The notes: a model not told the origin generated them from the letters alone. Positions 15,527-23,929 are shown, counted from the first letter of the stretch. The stretch: DNA of 54,385 nucleotides from Methanomassiliicoccaceae archaeon UBA328 (GCA_002506905.1 DAYM01000002.1:3384-57768), one strand, 5' to 3'. Numbers and translations are program-made.

Positions 15527-16825
15527 TCATATCACCCTGTTGTCTATTACCCTCTTGGCCTTGCCCTCGAATCTGGGAAGGTCTCCGGGTGCATTTAATT
15601 CTACTTCAACAGCGATGTTTAGATATTTCTTTAATTCGGACTCTATGTGAGACCTGAGTTTGATCATATCTTCGATCTTATCGCTGAATACTTCCGGTTT
15701 GATCTCGACCTGGAGGCGCATACGGTCAAGGGCGCCTTCCCTGGAGACGTAGATCATGTACTGGTTTTCGACCTCGGGTATCTGGAGAAGCGTGTACTCG
15801 ATCTGCGATGGGAACACGTTGATACCGCGGATGATGAGCATATCGTCCGATCTTCCGGATATCCTTCCGATCCTCGGGGATGTCCTGCCGCATTCGCAGG
15901 GCTCGTGCGTGATGCTGGTGATATCCTTTATGCGGTATCTCACCAGAGGCATTGCCTCTTTCTTGAGCATGGTCACGACCATCTCTCCTTTGTCGCCGTC
16001 GTTACAGGGTTCTCCCGTCTCGGGGTCGATGATCTCGACATACATGATGTCTGCCGGGATGTGGATGCCTTCGCGTTTTTCGCATTCCGTGAACATGGGT
16101 CCGGCCATCTCGGATGTTCCGTAGATATCGTAGGCCTTGATGCCGGTCTCTTCCTCGATGTGCTGTCTCATGCTCTCGGACCAGGGTTCCGCTCCCAATG
16201 TGGCGACCCTGAGCTTTGTATCGTTCTTTATGCTGACGCCCATCTTCTTTGCGGTATCCATCAGGTGAATGAAGTACGACGGCGTGCAGGCGATGGCCGT
16301 TACTTCGAGGTCCTGCATGAGCTCTATCTGTCTCTCCGTGTTACCTGTGCTGGTGGGAAGTACGGTCGCTCCGACCTTCTCTGCACCGTAGTGGGCACCG
16401 AGACCGCCGGTGAAAAGTCCGTATCCGTATGACACCTGCATGGTATCTTCCGGTCCGATACCGATGGACGTAAAGGATCTGGCTAGCGCCTCGCTCCAAT
16501 AATCGAGGTCGTCCCTCGTGTATCCTACGAGTGTGGGCTTACCGCTTGTACCGGACGATACATGGTATCTTACTATCTCGTTGTTGGGTACGGTGAACAT
16601 CTTTGTGGGGTAGTTGTCCCTCAGGTCCTGTTTGTACATGAATGGCAGTTTTCTGATGTCAGACAGTGTCTTGATGTCGTCGGGATGTACTTTCTCCGCC
16701 TTCATCCTGTCGTGGTAGAACTGGTTGAAGCTGTACAGATTGTTGATGAGCTTCTTCAGTTCGATATACTGCATCTTCTCGAGGTCTTCCCTCGGCATGC
16801 ATTCCATTCTCGGGTTCCAGAACAT
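15527..16825 (-). CDS. Phenylacetate-CoA ligase (PaaK family), copy 2
   Basis: A 432-residue AMP-forming aryl-acid CoA ligase with VSSGTSGKPTLVGYT (nucleotide loop), DIYGTSEMAGP (adenylate segment), CECGRTSPR and GRISGRSDDMLIIRGINVFPSQIE (C-terminal hinge). The start at ATG 16825 is preceded by AAAGGTGA 10 nt upstream and aligns with copy 1's start region; the longer frame adds ten unconvincing residues. It heads the PaaK-ACT-SelB-like operon. Having two PaaKs, one linked to an ACT protein, suggests that two acids (for example phenylacetate and indoleacetate) are handled separately; this is inference. Confidence 0.94.
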   Translation of the reverse strand: MFWNPRMECMPREDLEKMQYIELKKLINNLYSFNQFYHDRMKAEKVHPDDIKTLSDIRKLPFMYKQDLRDNYPTKMFTVPNNEIVRYHVSSGTSGKPTLVGYTRDDLDYWSEALARSFTSIGIGPEDTMQVSYGYGLFTGGLGAHYGAEKVGATVLPTSTGNTERQIELMQDLEVTAIACTPSYFIHLMDTAKKMGVSIKNDTKLRVATLGAEPWSESMRQHIEEETGIKAYDIYGTSEMAGPMFTECEKREGIHIPADIMYVEIIDPETGEPCNDGDKGEMVVTMLKKEAMPLVRYRIKDITSITHEPCECGRTSPRIGRISGRSDDMLIIRGINVFPSQIEYTLLQIPEVENQYMIYVSREGALDRMRLQVEIKPEVFSDKIEDMIKLRSHIESELKKYLNIAVEVELNAPGDLPRFEGKAKRVIDNRVI

Positions 16826-16865
16826 TTGATCATTCACCTTTTGGTTGCCCGGCAATCGGGGTTTT

Positions 16866-16875
16866 CATATATATG
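16866..16875. promoter_or_regulatory. Palindromic TATA element between PaaK2 and methyltransferase genes
   Basis: CATATATATG is self-complementary. It is about 26 nt upstream of the methyltransferase ATG (16896), implying a leaderless transcript, and about 45 nt upstream of the PaaK2 ATG, leaving a leader of about 18 nt that contains that gene's ribosome-binding site. Confidence 0.45.
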
Positions 16876-16895
16876 TCGTTCTTCCATACACCCAC

Positions 16896-17516
16896 ATGCG
16901 CGATGGCGGCCGTTGCAGAGAGGAACAGCGTGAATCCTGGGACAGATTTTATTCGGAGAATAAGCGCCCGTGGAGAGGCGTAGGCAAACTTCCCGGATTG
17001 GAGGTCTCCGAAGGCGACAGGGCATTGGACATAGGATGCGGCAACGGAAAGACCGCTTCCGCCCTGATACAGGCCGGCGTATCGGTAACTGGTATAGATT
17101 TCTCTCCCAATGCGATACATTATTGCGAGCAGTCATTCGGAGATCGTGCAAAGTTCATTACTTGCGATTCATCATCCCTTACGTTCCCCGACAGCAGTTT
17201 CGAAATAGTGACGCTGGTACATGTGCTGGAACACTTGGACGATAAGCAGCTGTCCGATACGGTATCGGAGGTCTCGAGGGTCTTGGTACCGGGCGGGAAG
17301 GTGCTTGTGAGGGCATTCGAGGTCAGCGATATGAGGGCGGGCGGTTCGGACTCGAATGTCCGCGGCAACGGCATCTCTTACAGATATTTCACCGAAGAGC
17401 AGATACTGTCCCTTTTCGACGGATTCGAGGTCATTCATTCCGATACCGTCAGCGAGAAGATGAGGTTCGGCGGGGTCAGAGTGCGTGTAGAGGCGGTCTT
17501 GCGTAAACTATCTTAA
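16896..17516 (+). CDS. Class I SAM-dependent methyltransferase
   Basis: A 206-residue soluble protein with the Rossmann methyltransferase signature: ALDIGCGNGKTA (motif I, SAM glycine loop), a VTGIDFSPNAI motif II acid, CDSSSLTFPDSSFEIVTLVHVLEH (motifs III/IV) and SRVLVPGGKVLVRAF (motif V). It belongs to the broad UbiE/Methyltransf_11 group. No substrate can be read from the sequence; the C-terminus (SYRYFTEEQILSLF...) resembles small-molecule methyltransferases. The start is set at the ATG 26 nt after a TATA box, with the upstream in-frame codons outside the transcript. Stands alone. Confidence 0.88.
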   Translation: MRDGGRCREEQRESWDRFYSENKRPWRGVGKLPGLEVSEGDRALDIGCGNGKTASALIQAGVSVTGIDFSPNAIHYCEQSFGDRAKFITCDSSSLTFPDSSFEIVTLVHVLEHLDDKQLSDTVSEVSRVLVPGGKVLVRAFEVSDMRAGGSDSNVRGNGISYRYFTEEQILSLFDGFEVIHSDTVSEKMRFGGVRVRVEAVLRKLS

Positions 17517-17549
17517 ATATCATCTCCTTTTACTGTTAAAGTGATAGGT

Positions 17550-17837
17550 ATGGACAGTTTGGAAGACGACGTTCAGAAACAGCCCCGCGATCCCCTCATG
17601 TTGGGTATCGGAGCACTCATTCTCGGAGTGATCGCTATTGTATCCGATTTCGTATTGGGTCAGGCCATTGCAGGTCTGGGTATCGGTGCTGTCGGACTGG
17701 TGTTCGGAGGATACGCTGTCAACTATGCGAACCGCTCGATAGGCGATAAGAACAGGATGGTATCCATGGTCCTTTCCGCCGTCGGTCTCTTTGCATCGAT
17801 GATCGGTTTCATCTACGGACTTGCAGGTCTTGTGTGA
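17550..17837 (+). CDS. Small membrane protein with three hydrophobic segments
   Basis: 95 residues: a charged N-terminus (MDSLEDDVQKQPRDP), then glycine- and alanine-rich hydrophobic segments at about 17-35, 37-55 and 72-92 (LGIGALILGVIAIVSDF, LGIGAVGLVFGGYAV, MVLSAVGLFASMIGFIYGLAG). The Gly zipper character resembles DUF4190-type small membrane proteins, but the call is uncertain. The ATG is at 17550, with a GTG three codons earlier as an alternative. The next gene starts 5 nt after its stop, so the two are probably co-transcribed. Confidence 0.7.
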   Translation: MDSLEDDVQKQPRDPLMLGIGALILGVIAIVSDFVLGQAIAGLGIGAVGLVFGGYAVNYANRSIGDKNRMVSMVLSAVGLFASMIGFIYGLAGLV

Positions 17838-17841
17838 TCGT

Positions 17842-18366
17842 ATGGCCGTATACAGAGGAAAATACATACTCGAAGGTCTGGGAGACATCTCTCCGGAGAT
17901 GATGAAGGACCTGGACCTTGCATACGGGATATGTATGGGATACCGTGACGAATTCGAATGTAAGATGTGCGGCAAATGCTGCCATCAGCCGAATATCATA
18001 ATCCAGCCGCAGGAGGTCGATAGGATCTCCCATGCCGCTGGTATCCCGCTCTATGATTTTGTTTCAGGATATCTCAGGCGTACGCCGGACGGCAGGATGC
18101 TGTTCACCCACACCGCGCCCTGTGCTTTCTTGGGAAAGGATAACAAGTGCACGATATGGGAGGACAGGCCGGAGATCTGCGATGATTTCCCGTTCGCGGT
18201 GTCCATGTTCATGAGCCGCGTCTATCTGGCTATAACCAACCCGGGCGCAGACATCATGGACCTCATTTCCTATATGGACGATACATGGCCCTGCACAAAG
18301 GCCATCAAGTCCAGTATCGCCGAGAAGGTCGAATGTGCCAGAAAGGCACGTGCGGCCGGTCAGTGA
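17842..18366 (+). CDS. YkgJ-family cysteine-cluster protein
   Basis: A 174-residue protein with the YkgJ/CxxCxxCC signature CKMCGKCCHQP (about 35-45) and a partner half CAFLGKDNKCTIWEDRPEICDDFPF (about 93-117), together eight cysteines that bind a metal or Fe-S cluster. The family is widespread in methanogens and in bacterial flagellar-lysine methylation loci; its biochemical role is unproven. The start ATG (17842) follows the preceding stop by 4 nt. The 3' end overlaps the convergent hydrolase gene by 7 nt. Confidence 0.88.
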   Translation: MAVYRGKYILEGLGDISPEMMKDLDLAYGICMGYRDEFECKMCGKCCHQPNIIIQPQEVDRISHAAGIPLYDFVSGYLRRTPDGRMLFTHTAPCAFLGKDNKCTIWEDRPEICDDFPFAVSMFMSRVYLAITNPGADIMDLISYMDDTWPCTKAIKSSIAEKVECARKARAAGQ

Positions 18367-19133
18367 CGTTCAATGAAATCGATGACCTGCGGAATATAAT
18401 CATCGGAAGGAACGAGGTGTCCTACGGCGGGTATCCTCAGACGTTCGCATCCCGCTATCATATCCGCAAGGGCATCCCCTTCTCTTACATCGACCATTAT
18501 GTCGTCCATTCCGTGAACACAGAAGGTCGGAGCTTTGATCTCCGATGCGGTGTCTGTGGTATCGTGGCTGTTGATGGCAGCAAACTGGTCCTTGATCTTT
18601 TTCAGATCGGTATATTCGGCCATTTTGATCGGAGAATTCCTTTCCTCTTTCATTCTGAAGTAATCCTCTGTGTATCCCAATCCGTTGACCAGGCGGGAAA
18701 AGGTCTCGCAGGAGCCGGTCTTCTCCATCTCATCAACGCCGGTCCCCAAAATGTATGCTGTCCTAGAGGGTCTGCGCCTGTACGTCGAAACAAGGGTAAG
18801 GGTCCTGACACGCTTAGGATGTCTGATCGCGATGTTCTGCGCAACATGCGATCCCATGGACCATCCCAATATGTGCGCGCTTCCGAAATTCAAATGTTCC
18901 AGAAGTGCAACGACATCATCGGCCATGAGGTCGATGGTGACATCGCCGTCATACTCTGTCTTGCCCGAACCGCGGTTATCAACGGAGATCACTGTGAATC
19001 TGTCCGATAGTATCTCGGTAGCTCTTCTCCAGAATCTTGTATCTCCGCCGAATCCCGTTATCAGGACGATGGGATCCCCTTCTCCCGAGATCTCGTAATA
19101 GTAGCGGATGCCGTTGATGTCAGCTGTTGGCAT
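18360..19133 (-). CDS. Alpha/beta hydrolase
   Basis: A 257-residue alpha/beta-hydrolase-fold enzyme. The oxyanion/N-terminal strand is PIVLITGFGGD, the nucleophile elbow is GWSMGS (Ser about 93), the acid is in HGMDDIMVDV (Asp about 211), and the catalytic His is in VGHLVPSD (about 238). The length and pattern match small esterases, haloperoxidase-like or epoxide-hydrolase-like enzymes; the substrate cannot be inferred. An inverted repeat covers its promoter about 20-36 nt upstream of the ATG, suggesting repressor control. Confidence 0.9.
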   Translation of the reverse strand: MPTADINGIRYYYEISGEGDPIVLITGFGGDTRFWRRATEILSDRFTVISVDNRGSGKTEYDGDVTIDLMADDVVALLEHLNFGSAHILGWSMGSHVAQNIAIRHPKRVRTLTLVSTYRRRPSRTAYILGTGVDEMEKTGSCETFSRLVNGLGYTEDYFRMKEERNSPIKMAEYTDLKKIKDQFAAINSHDTTDTASEIKAPTFCVHGMDDIMVDVREGDALADMIAGCERLRIPAVGHLVPSDDYIPQVIDFIERH

Positions 19134-19151
19134 GATGGACCTCTTCTGTTG

Positions 19152-19169
19152 AGTTAAATATGTTTAACT
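19152..19169. promoter_or_regulatory. Inverted repeat over hydrolase promoter
   Basis: AGTTAAA and TTTAACT are perfect 7-bp arms separated by TATG. The element overlaps the minus-strand TATA-like ATTTAAC of the hydrolase gene and lies 56-73 nt before the flavoprotein gene in the other direction. It could be an operator controlling one or both genes. Confidence 0.45.
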
Positions 19170-19224
19170 ATTTAATTCGAACAGGTTATATCCCTGCAGT
19201 ACTTCGTGGGATTTAGTGGTTTCA

Positions 19225-19800
19225 ATGAAGGTAGTAGCATTCAACTGCAGTCCGAGGAAGGACGGCAACACGGCTCATATGATAAAAGCGGTCTTGGACG
19301 TTCTTCAGTCCGAGGGTATCATCACCGAATTCGTGCAGGTCGGAGGTAACGACATACACGGATGCAGGGCATGCGGGGCGTGCAAGAAGAACAAGAACAT
19401 GAAATGCGTGATGGATGACGATATCGTCAACGAATGCGCCAAGAAGATGGCTGAGGCAGACGGCATCATCATCGGTTCGCCTACTTATTTCGCAGACCTG
19501 ACGCCGGAAGCAAAAGCACTCATCGACAGGTGCGGATATGTTCTCAGAGGAAACGGAAATCCTCTCAGGAGAAAGGTCGCCGCATCGGTATGTGCGGTCA
19601 GGCGCGCAGGTTCGATCCACGTTCTCGATTCGATCAATCACTTCTTCACGATCAACGAGATGGTCATCGTCAGTTCATCATACTGGAACATGTCGACCTC
19701 ACGCGATATCGGCGATTTTGAGAAGGACGAGGAAGGCGTCCGCACAATGAACGCCCTCGGTAAGAATATGGCCTGGGCCTTAAAGAAGCTTAACAGTTGA
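19225..19800 (+). CDS. Flavodoxin-like iron-sulfur flavoprotein, second copy
   Basis: A 191-residue homologue of the protein at 12187. VVAFNCSPRKDGNT forms the FMN phosphate loop, GCRACGACKKNKNMKC (C-x2-C-x2-C-x7-C) is an Isf-type compact cysteine motif, and GSPTYFADLTPEAKALIDR is the second flavin loop. The ATG at 19225 follows a TTCA leader; an in-frame GTG three codons upstream is less likely. Divergent from the hydrolase gene. Probably an FMN/4Fe-4S electron carrier; the partner is unknown. Confidence 0.87.
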   Translation: MKVVAFNCSPRKDGNTAHMIKAVLDVLQSEGIITEFVQVGGNDIHGCRACGACKKNKNMKCVMDDDIVNECAKKMAEADGIIIGSPTYFADLTPEAKALIDRCGYVLRGNGNPLRRKVAASVCAVRRAGSIHVLDSINHFFTINEMVIVSSSYWNMSTSRDIGDFEKDEEGVRTMNALGKNMAWALKKLNS

Positions 19801-19805
19801 AAATG

Positions 19806-19838
19806 ATATTCCGGGTCCGTGTTTCCGGACCCGGATAT
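19806..19838. terminator. Long hairpin between convergent flavoprotein and gpmA genes
   Basis: ATATTCCGGGTCCG pairs with CGGACCCGGATAT around a six-base loop, a 13-bp stem with one bulged T. It starts 6 nt after the flavoprotein stop and ends 5 nt before the gpmA stop, so it could mark the 3' end of both transcripts. Confidence 0.55.
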
Positions 19839-19842
19839 CTGA

Positions 19843-20589
19843 TCAGTTTGATTTTTTACCCTGATTCGCAACGCCGTTGATCTTGGCGTTGATGGCATCC
19901 TGGTCCCCGAGATAGTATTTCGCGGTAACATTCATATCGTCATCGAATTCGTAGACGAGCGGTATCCCGGTAGGGATGTTGACACCGACGATATCTTTGT
20001 CGGACAGTCCGTCGAAATATTTCACCAGTGCACGGAGCGAATTGCCGTGAGCTGTGATCAGGACCCTCTTTCCCGCTTTGATCTGAGGTACGATCTCTCC
20101 TTCATAATAGGGGATGACGCGGGCTATCGTATCTTTCAAGCTCTCCGTGAGGGGGATGTCCTTCTTATCGACATCGCGGAACATGGGCGAAAGCGCTGAA
20201 TTGCGGGGATCGTCCTCTTTGAGGCTCGGAGGCTGCACATCGAATGAGCGTCTCCAGATCTTTACCTGGTCCTCTCCGTATTTCAAAGCGGTCTCGGATT
20301 TGTTGAGTCCCTGAAGCGCTCCGTAGTGCCTTTCGTTGAGTTTCCAAGATTTGTACACAGGCAGCCACTCGCGGTCCATTTCCTCGAGTGCCAGATTGAG
20401 TGTGTGGATAGCTCTTTTGAGATATGACGTATAGCAGACATCGAAATCGTACCCGTTCTCCTTTAGCACCTTTCCCGCATCGGCAGCCTCTTTCCTTCCT
20501 TTGTCCGAAAGGTCTACGTCCGTCCATCCCGTGAAAAGGTTCTCCTTGTTCCAAACGCTCTCTCCGTGTCTGATAAGCACTAACTTCAT
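19843..20589 (-). CDS. gpmA: 2,3-bisphosphoglycerate-dependent phosphoglycerate mutase
   Basis: A 248-residue histidine-phosphatase-superfamily enzyme interconverting 3- and 2-phosphoglycerate in glycolysis/gluconeogenesis. LVLIRHGESVWNKENLFTGW carries the phosphorylated His (residue 8) and LNERHYGALQGLNK the phosphoryl-pocket residues; the second catalytic His lies in ITAHGNSLRAL. The length is that of bacterial dPGM (about 250). Most euryarchaea instead use the unrelated cofactor-independent apgM type, so a bacterial origin is plausible. The start is at the ATG beginning MKLVLIRHGE; the longer frame is spurious. Single gene. Confidence 0.95.
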   Translation of the reverse strand: MKLVLIRHGESVWNKENLFTGWTDVDLSDKGRKEAADAGKVLKENGYDFDVCYTSYLKRAIHTLNLALEEMDREWLPVYKSWKLNERHYGALQGLNKSETALKYGEDQVKIWRRSFDVQPPSLKEDDPRNSALSPMFRDVDKKDIPLTESLKDTIARVIPYYEGEIVPQIKAGKRVLITAHGNSLRALVKYFDGLSDKDIVGVNIPTGIPLVYEFDDDMNVTAKYYLGDQDAINAKINGVANQGKKSN

Positions 20590-20654
20590 TTCGATCCTCT
20601 GCGGCCTCAGTCCGCATTTCCCTGATACCGCTCGGGCTTTATTATTCTGATGCC

Positions 20655-21104
20655 TCAGAACAGTTCCAGGACCGTTATCAGTTGGTCTCCGTATGTGACC
20701 GTGGTGCTTTTTGTGCATTTTGAGACAGGGGTTCCGTCTCCGTTTCCTACAGTCATCGTGTGATCTTTGTAGGTCAATGTCATCTTGTATGAGCCCGGCA
20801 GTCCCGAAGCGGCATCCAATAGATCAGTCAGATATTCGATGGTAAGCTGATCGCCGCTTATTACTGAGGCCGCGAACAGATCGGGCGCGGAGACAAGTAC
20901 GGTGTCTTCGGAATCCGTGATATCGCACAGACTGAATTTCGACGACAGGATCTGCTCGCTGATATCGGAGGCGTCAAGGCCTATGTCATCGTCATGGTCC
21001 GTATTAATGGCGTACATTCCCGCAAACACGATCATCATGATGGTGATGAAGATCATTGCGTCCATCACTCCGGTGATGCCTTTCCTGTCCTTTCTCAGAC
21101 GCAT
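20655..21104 (-). CDS. Pilin-like protein (second locus, downstream gene)
   Basis: A 149-residue protein: basic MRLRKDRKGITGVMD, then a hydrophobic helix (AMIFITIMMIVFAGMYAI, about 16-33), then an acidic exposed domain with two cysteines (SLCDITDS; VSKCTKST). The RKGITG lead-in resembles prepilin-peptidase sites of archaeal type IV pilin-like proteins and parallels the KKGDIG of its upstream neighbour. The genes overlap by 10 nt. Likely a membrane-anchored minor pilin; whether it is cleaved is unknown. Confidence 0.68.
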   Translation of the reverse strand: MRLRKDRKGITGVMDAMIFITIMMIVFAGMYAINTDHDDDIGLDASDISEQILSSKFSLCDITDSEDTVLVSAPDLFAASVISGDQLTIEYLTDLLDAASGLPGSYKMTLTYKDHTMTVGNGDGTPVSKCTKSTTVTYGDQLITVLELF

Positions 21105-21490
21105 ACTGCCACCTCGAATAGCACGGGTATGGAACGTCCGTCATCGGCTTTTATCGTGACCAGGTATCTGTCGGAGAACATCGAACCGTCCAGTGTTCCG
21201 CAGGATACGGTCAGGTCGCAGTCTATGAATCCTCCCGGGACAGTACAGAGTATGGAAACGCCGGTATAGCCGTTCTTCTGTACGTAAGCTTCCGTATCGC
21301 CGTTGTATTTCAGTTCGCTGCATTCGATCGAAAAATCATTTATTATCTCTTCATTGAATGTCAGATCGTCACTGCTGTTGTTGGAATTGAGGACGAATGC
21401 TCCCAGGAAAAGGGTCAGTACGACGGTCACGATCATGACCGACATCATCGCCTCCGGGAAACCTATGTCCCCTTTCTTGTCGAATCTCAT
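21095..21490 (-). CDS. Pilin-like protein (second locus, upstream gene)
   Basis: A 131-residue protein with MRFDKKGDIGFPEAM before a hydrophobic helix (MSVMIVTVVLTLFLGAFVL, about 16-34), then a beta-rich exposed domain with four cysteines (SIECSEL, SILCTV, IDCDLTVSCG). The KKGDIGFP lead matches the KAMIGFP of the gene at 5834, linking two loci 15 kb apart. Class III signal peptide type is inferred from the Lys-Gly pair just before the hydrophobic run. First gene of a two-gene operon. Confidence 0.7.
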   Translation of the reverse strand: MRFDKKGDIGFPEAMMSVMIVTVVLTLFLGAFVLNSNNSSDDLTFNEEIINDFSIECSELKYNGDTEAYVQKNGYTGVSILCTVPGGFIDCDLTVSCGTLDGSMFSDRYLVTIKADDGRSIPVLFEVAVCV

Positions 21491-21543
21491 ATAAAGAATA
21501 AATTCGGGAAAGGGGTTATAAACCGACAGATACAGTTAGTCAG

Positions 21544-23442
21544 TTAATTGATCGGTTTGAGGTATGTGCCGTAGTTGATACCGCCGCACATCTCGGTGAT
21601 CTTTCCCTTCTTGGTGAGATCGTTCTCGGCATAGGCCTCGGCAACTATCTTGGCAAGCTGCGAGGGCCTCTTCCTGAGATCTATTCCCGCGGATTCTATT
21701 CCCATGCCGCCTATCTCTTTCATGTAAGGCAGAAGGAACAGATCGGATGAATTGATGATGTGGGAAAGTCCGAACTCGTCCCTGTATACGGGGAACTCGA
21801 ATTCTTTCTCGTCCTTCAGTATGCCGTTGTGCATGTTGGGGTCCCTGGTACACATGAGTTCCGTCCTTCCGAAGACCATGAGTTCCAATCTTCCCGGAGT
21901 GTGCTGGGCAAGCCATTCCGCTTCGTTCTTGGAGATCTCTGCGGACAGGGTGGTCTGATAGAGTTCTGCCGTGAAACTGCTGTTGAGGCAGTTCATTATG
22001 TAGCTTCCGTATACGCGGTCGTCTTCTTCGCGGACGACCTCTCCCGGACCGTGTATCATGTATGTTCCGTCCGTGCGGATGCCGGAGGGATAGAATCTTG
22101 GCATGTTCGTCACGCATTCGACGTTGGCCTTATCGCACATCCTCTTGGCGATCTTCAGGTGTTCGCTCAGATCGAAGTATACGCGGTCTGCGTAAGGCAG
22201 GATCGTATCCAGCGTCTTGAGTGAATTGACGTAGAACGACAGTTCCGGTCTTCTTTTGGGGCGTTCGACCGTCTCCCTGCGTATCTTGACGGGATATCTG
22301 GACATGTCTCCCGTAAGCTTGGGTGCCTCTCCTACGAGGTTCTTTATGACATCGATCTCGGGATCGTAGGTCCTGTAGATGTCGTAGGTACCGTCCGGTA
22401 TACCGAACGGCGAGGTGATCTTACCGACGTTCGTAAGTTTGAAACCGCCGATCTTCTCGTCCCCTCTGAATATCGAGATGCCGTCCTTCACATGGACCTT
22501 GGCAATCAGGTCCGCGCTGTTGAATCTGCGGTCGGCGATCTCCACCGTTCCGAGGTAGTATCCGCGATTGTCTGCGAATTTGTATTGCACCGGAGAAACG
22601 ACGCCGCCGAGATATCCGGGGCCGAATCCTCTGTTGAAGACTGTTTTCAGCAGATCATCGGTCTCCCTCATCTCTTCCGCGGTGGCGCCCCTGTTCGCCA
22701 TGGAATAGACCTTGGTGGCAAGATATGCATAGGCCTGGCTTCTCATCCTTCCTTCGATCTTGGCCGATGTGACGCCGATGGATTCCAATTTCTTCAGCCA
22801 GTCCACTCCGTAGAGGTCGGCATTGCTCAGAAGATATCCTTCCCTGTCATCCATGAAGTATTTCTTTCTGCAGGGCTGGGCGCATTGACCTCTGTTGCCG
22901 CTCCTTCCGCCTACGATGCTGGAGAAGAGACAGCCTCCCGATATGCAGTAGCACATCGCACCCTGTACGAACACTTCGGTCTCGACCGGGGAGTCTTTGA
23001 CCGCTTCCGCGATCTCTTCGAAGGTCATCTCCCTCGAAAGGACGGCACGGTCCATGCCATGTCTGGAGCACCATTCGAGTCCGGACGCGCTGTGTATGCC
23101 CATCTGCGTGGATGCGTGTTTGGAAATGTCGTATCTGGAGATATTTTTCAAAAGGCCGAGATCTTGGATCAGTATGGCATCGGCGCCTATGTCGGTAAGG
23201 AACTTGACGTAACCTACCGCGTCATCCATTTCGGAGTCCTTCACGAGGGTGTTGACCGTTACGTATACCTTCACGCGATTGTCGTGGGCATAGTTTACCG
23301 CCCCTTGTAATTCCTGGTCCGAAAAGTTGTCGGCGAATGCCCTGGCCCCGAATGCTTTTCCTCCGAGGTAGACTGCATCGCATCCTCCTTTGATAGATGC
23401 TGCAAGTCCTTCGGGTGAGCCTGCCGGCGATAGTATCTCCAT
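21544..23442 (-). CDS. Peptidase U32 family protein
   Basis: A 632-residue protein of the U32 'collagenase-like' family. It starts with the standard MEILSPAGSPEGL barrel strand, contains GGCDAVYLGG, AILIQDLGLL, STQMGIHS, and the characteristic EVFVQGAMCYCISGGC...GNRGQCAQPCRKKY cysteine set (about 165-205) that binds an Fe-S cluster in characterised relatives (UbiU/V, RlhA, TrhP), followed by KIEGRMRSQAYAY. The C-terminal third is a second U32-type domain without the Cys set. Relatives perform O2-independent hydroxylation of quinone or nucleic acid, so RNA modification is more likely than proteolysis; its target is unknown. A TATA element at 23461-23471 is 24 nt upstream of the ATG. Confidence 0.93.
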   Translation of the reverse strand: MEILSPAGSPEGLAASIKGGCDAVYLGGKAFGARAFADNFSDQELQGAVNYAHDNRVKVYVTVNTLVKDSEMDDAVGYVKFLTDIGADAILIQDLGLLKNISRYDISKHASTQMGIHSASGLEWCSRHGMDRAVLSREMTFEEIAEAVKDSPVETEVFVQGAMCYCISGGCLFSSIVGGRSGNRGQCAQPCRKKYFMDDREGYLLSNADLYGVDWLKKLESIGVTSAKIEGRMRSQAYAYLATKVYSMANRGATAEEMRETDDLLKTVFNRGFGPGYLGGVVSPVQYKFADNRGYYLGTVEIADRRFNSADLIAKVHVKDGISIFRGDEKIGGFKLTNVGKITSPFGIPDGTYDIYRTYDPEIDVIKNLVGEAPKLTGDMSRYPVKIRRETVERPKRRPELSFYVNSLKTLDTILPYADRVYFDLSEHLKIAKRMCDKANVECVTNMPRFYPSGIRTDGTYMIHGPGEVVREEDDRVYGSYIMNCLNSSFTAELYQTTLSAEISKNEAEWLAQHTPGRLELMVFGRTELMCTRDPNMHNGILKDEKEFEFPVYRDEFGLSHIINSSDLFLLPYMKEIGGMGIESAGIDLRKRPSQLAKIVAEAYAENDLTKKGKITEMCGGINYGTYLKPIN

Positions 23443-23473
23443 ATCACGGTGATTGTAGGGCTTATTTAAAGTC

Positions 23474-23779
23474 TTATGGCGCGGTCTCAACTTTGACGTT
23501 GTTTGCTTGGGTCTTGATCTTATTCATATCTTCGCCGGTCAGCACCAACAACGGGTTTCCATCGTTAATGAGGGATCTCGCTCTCGCGCGGCAAAAATTG
23601 GACGTGGTCGGATTGGATGCGGTTGCCATCGCCTTGAGCGCCCATATGTCGGGATTATCTTCGTACCTCTTGATGTATATATTGATGAATTTTATGCATT
23701 CATCGCAACGGTCATCATCATAGAGCTGTTTTATCATCTTGATCCTCGATATGACCTTGTCGTTGTCTGTTTCTTTCAT
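23474..23779 (-). CDS. Small hypothetical protein, helical
   Basis: 101 residues from the ATG at 23779 (MKETDNDKVISRIKMIKQLYDDDRC...). It is predicted to be mostly helical, with a degenerate TPR-like middle (IKFINIYIKRYEDNPDIWALKAMATA) and a basic RARAR segment. The longer open frame upstream adds residues with no support. Read in the same direction as the U32 gene, 31 nt before it, but that gene has its own TATA. No family recognised. Confidence 0.6.
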   Translation of the reverse strand: MKETDNDKVISRIKMIKQLYDDDRCDECIKFINIYIKRYEDNPDIWALKAMATASNPTTSNFCRARARSLINDGNPLLVLTGEDMNKIKTQANNVKVETAP

Positions 23780-23929
23780 GATCCCAGATATTGATATTAT
23801 CCGTGTCCATGATATAAACAGATTTCTATGCAAACATAACAAAAAAATGTATTATCGATTATATTGGACATCTAGTTATAGTACAGTTAGCCCCCCGTTC
23901 ATATACCGAATGCCTTCCGTGTTAGAAAC

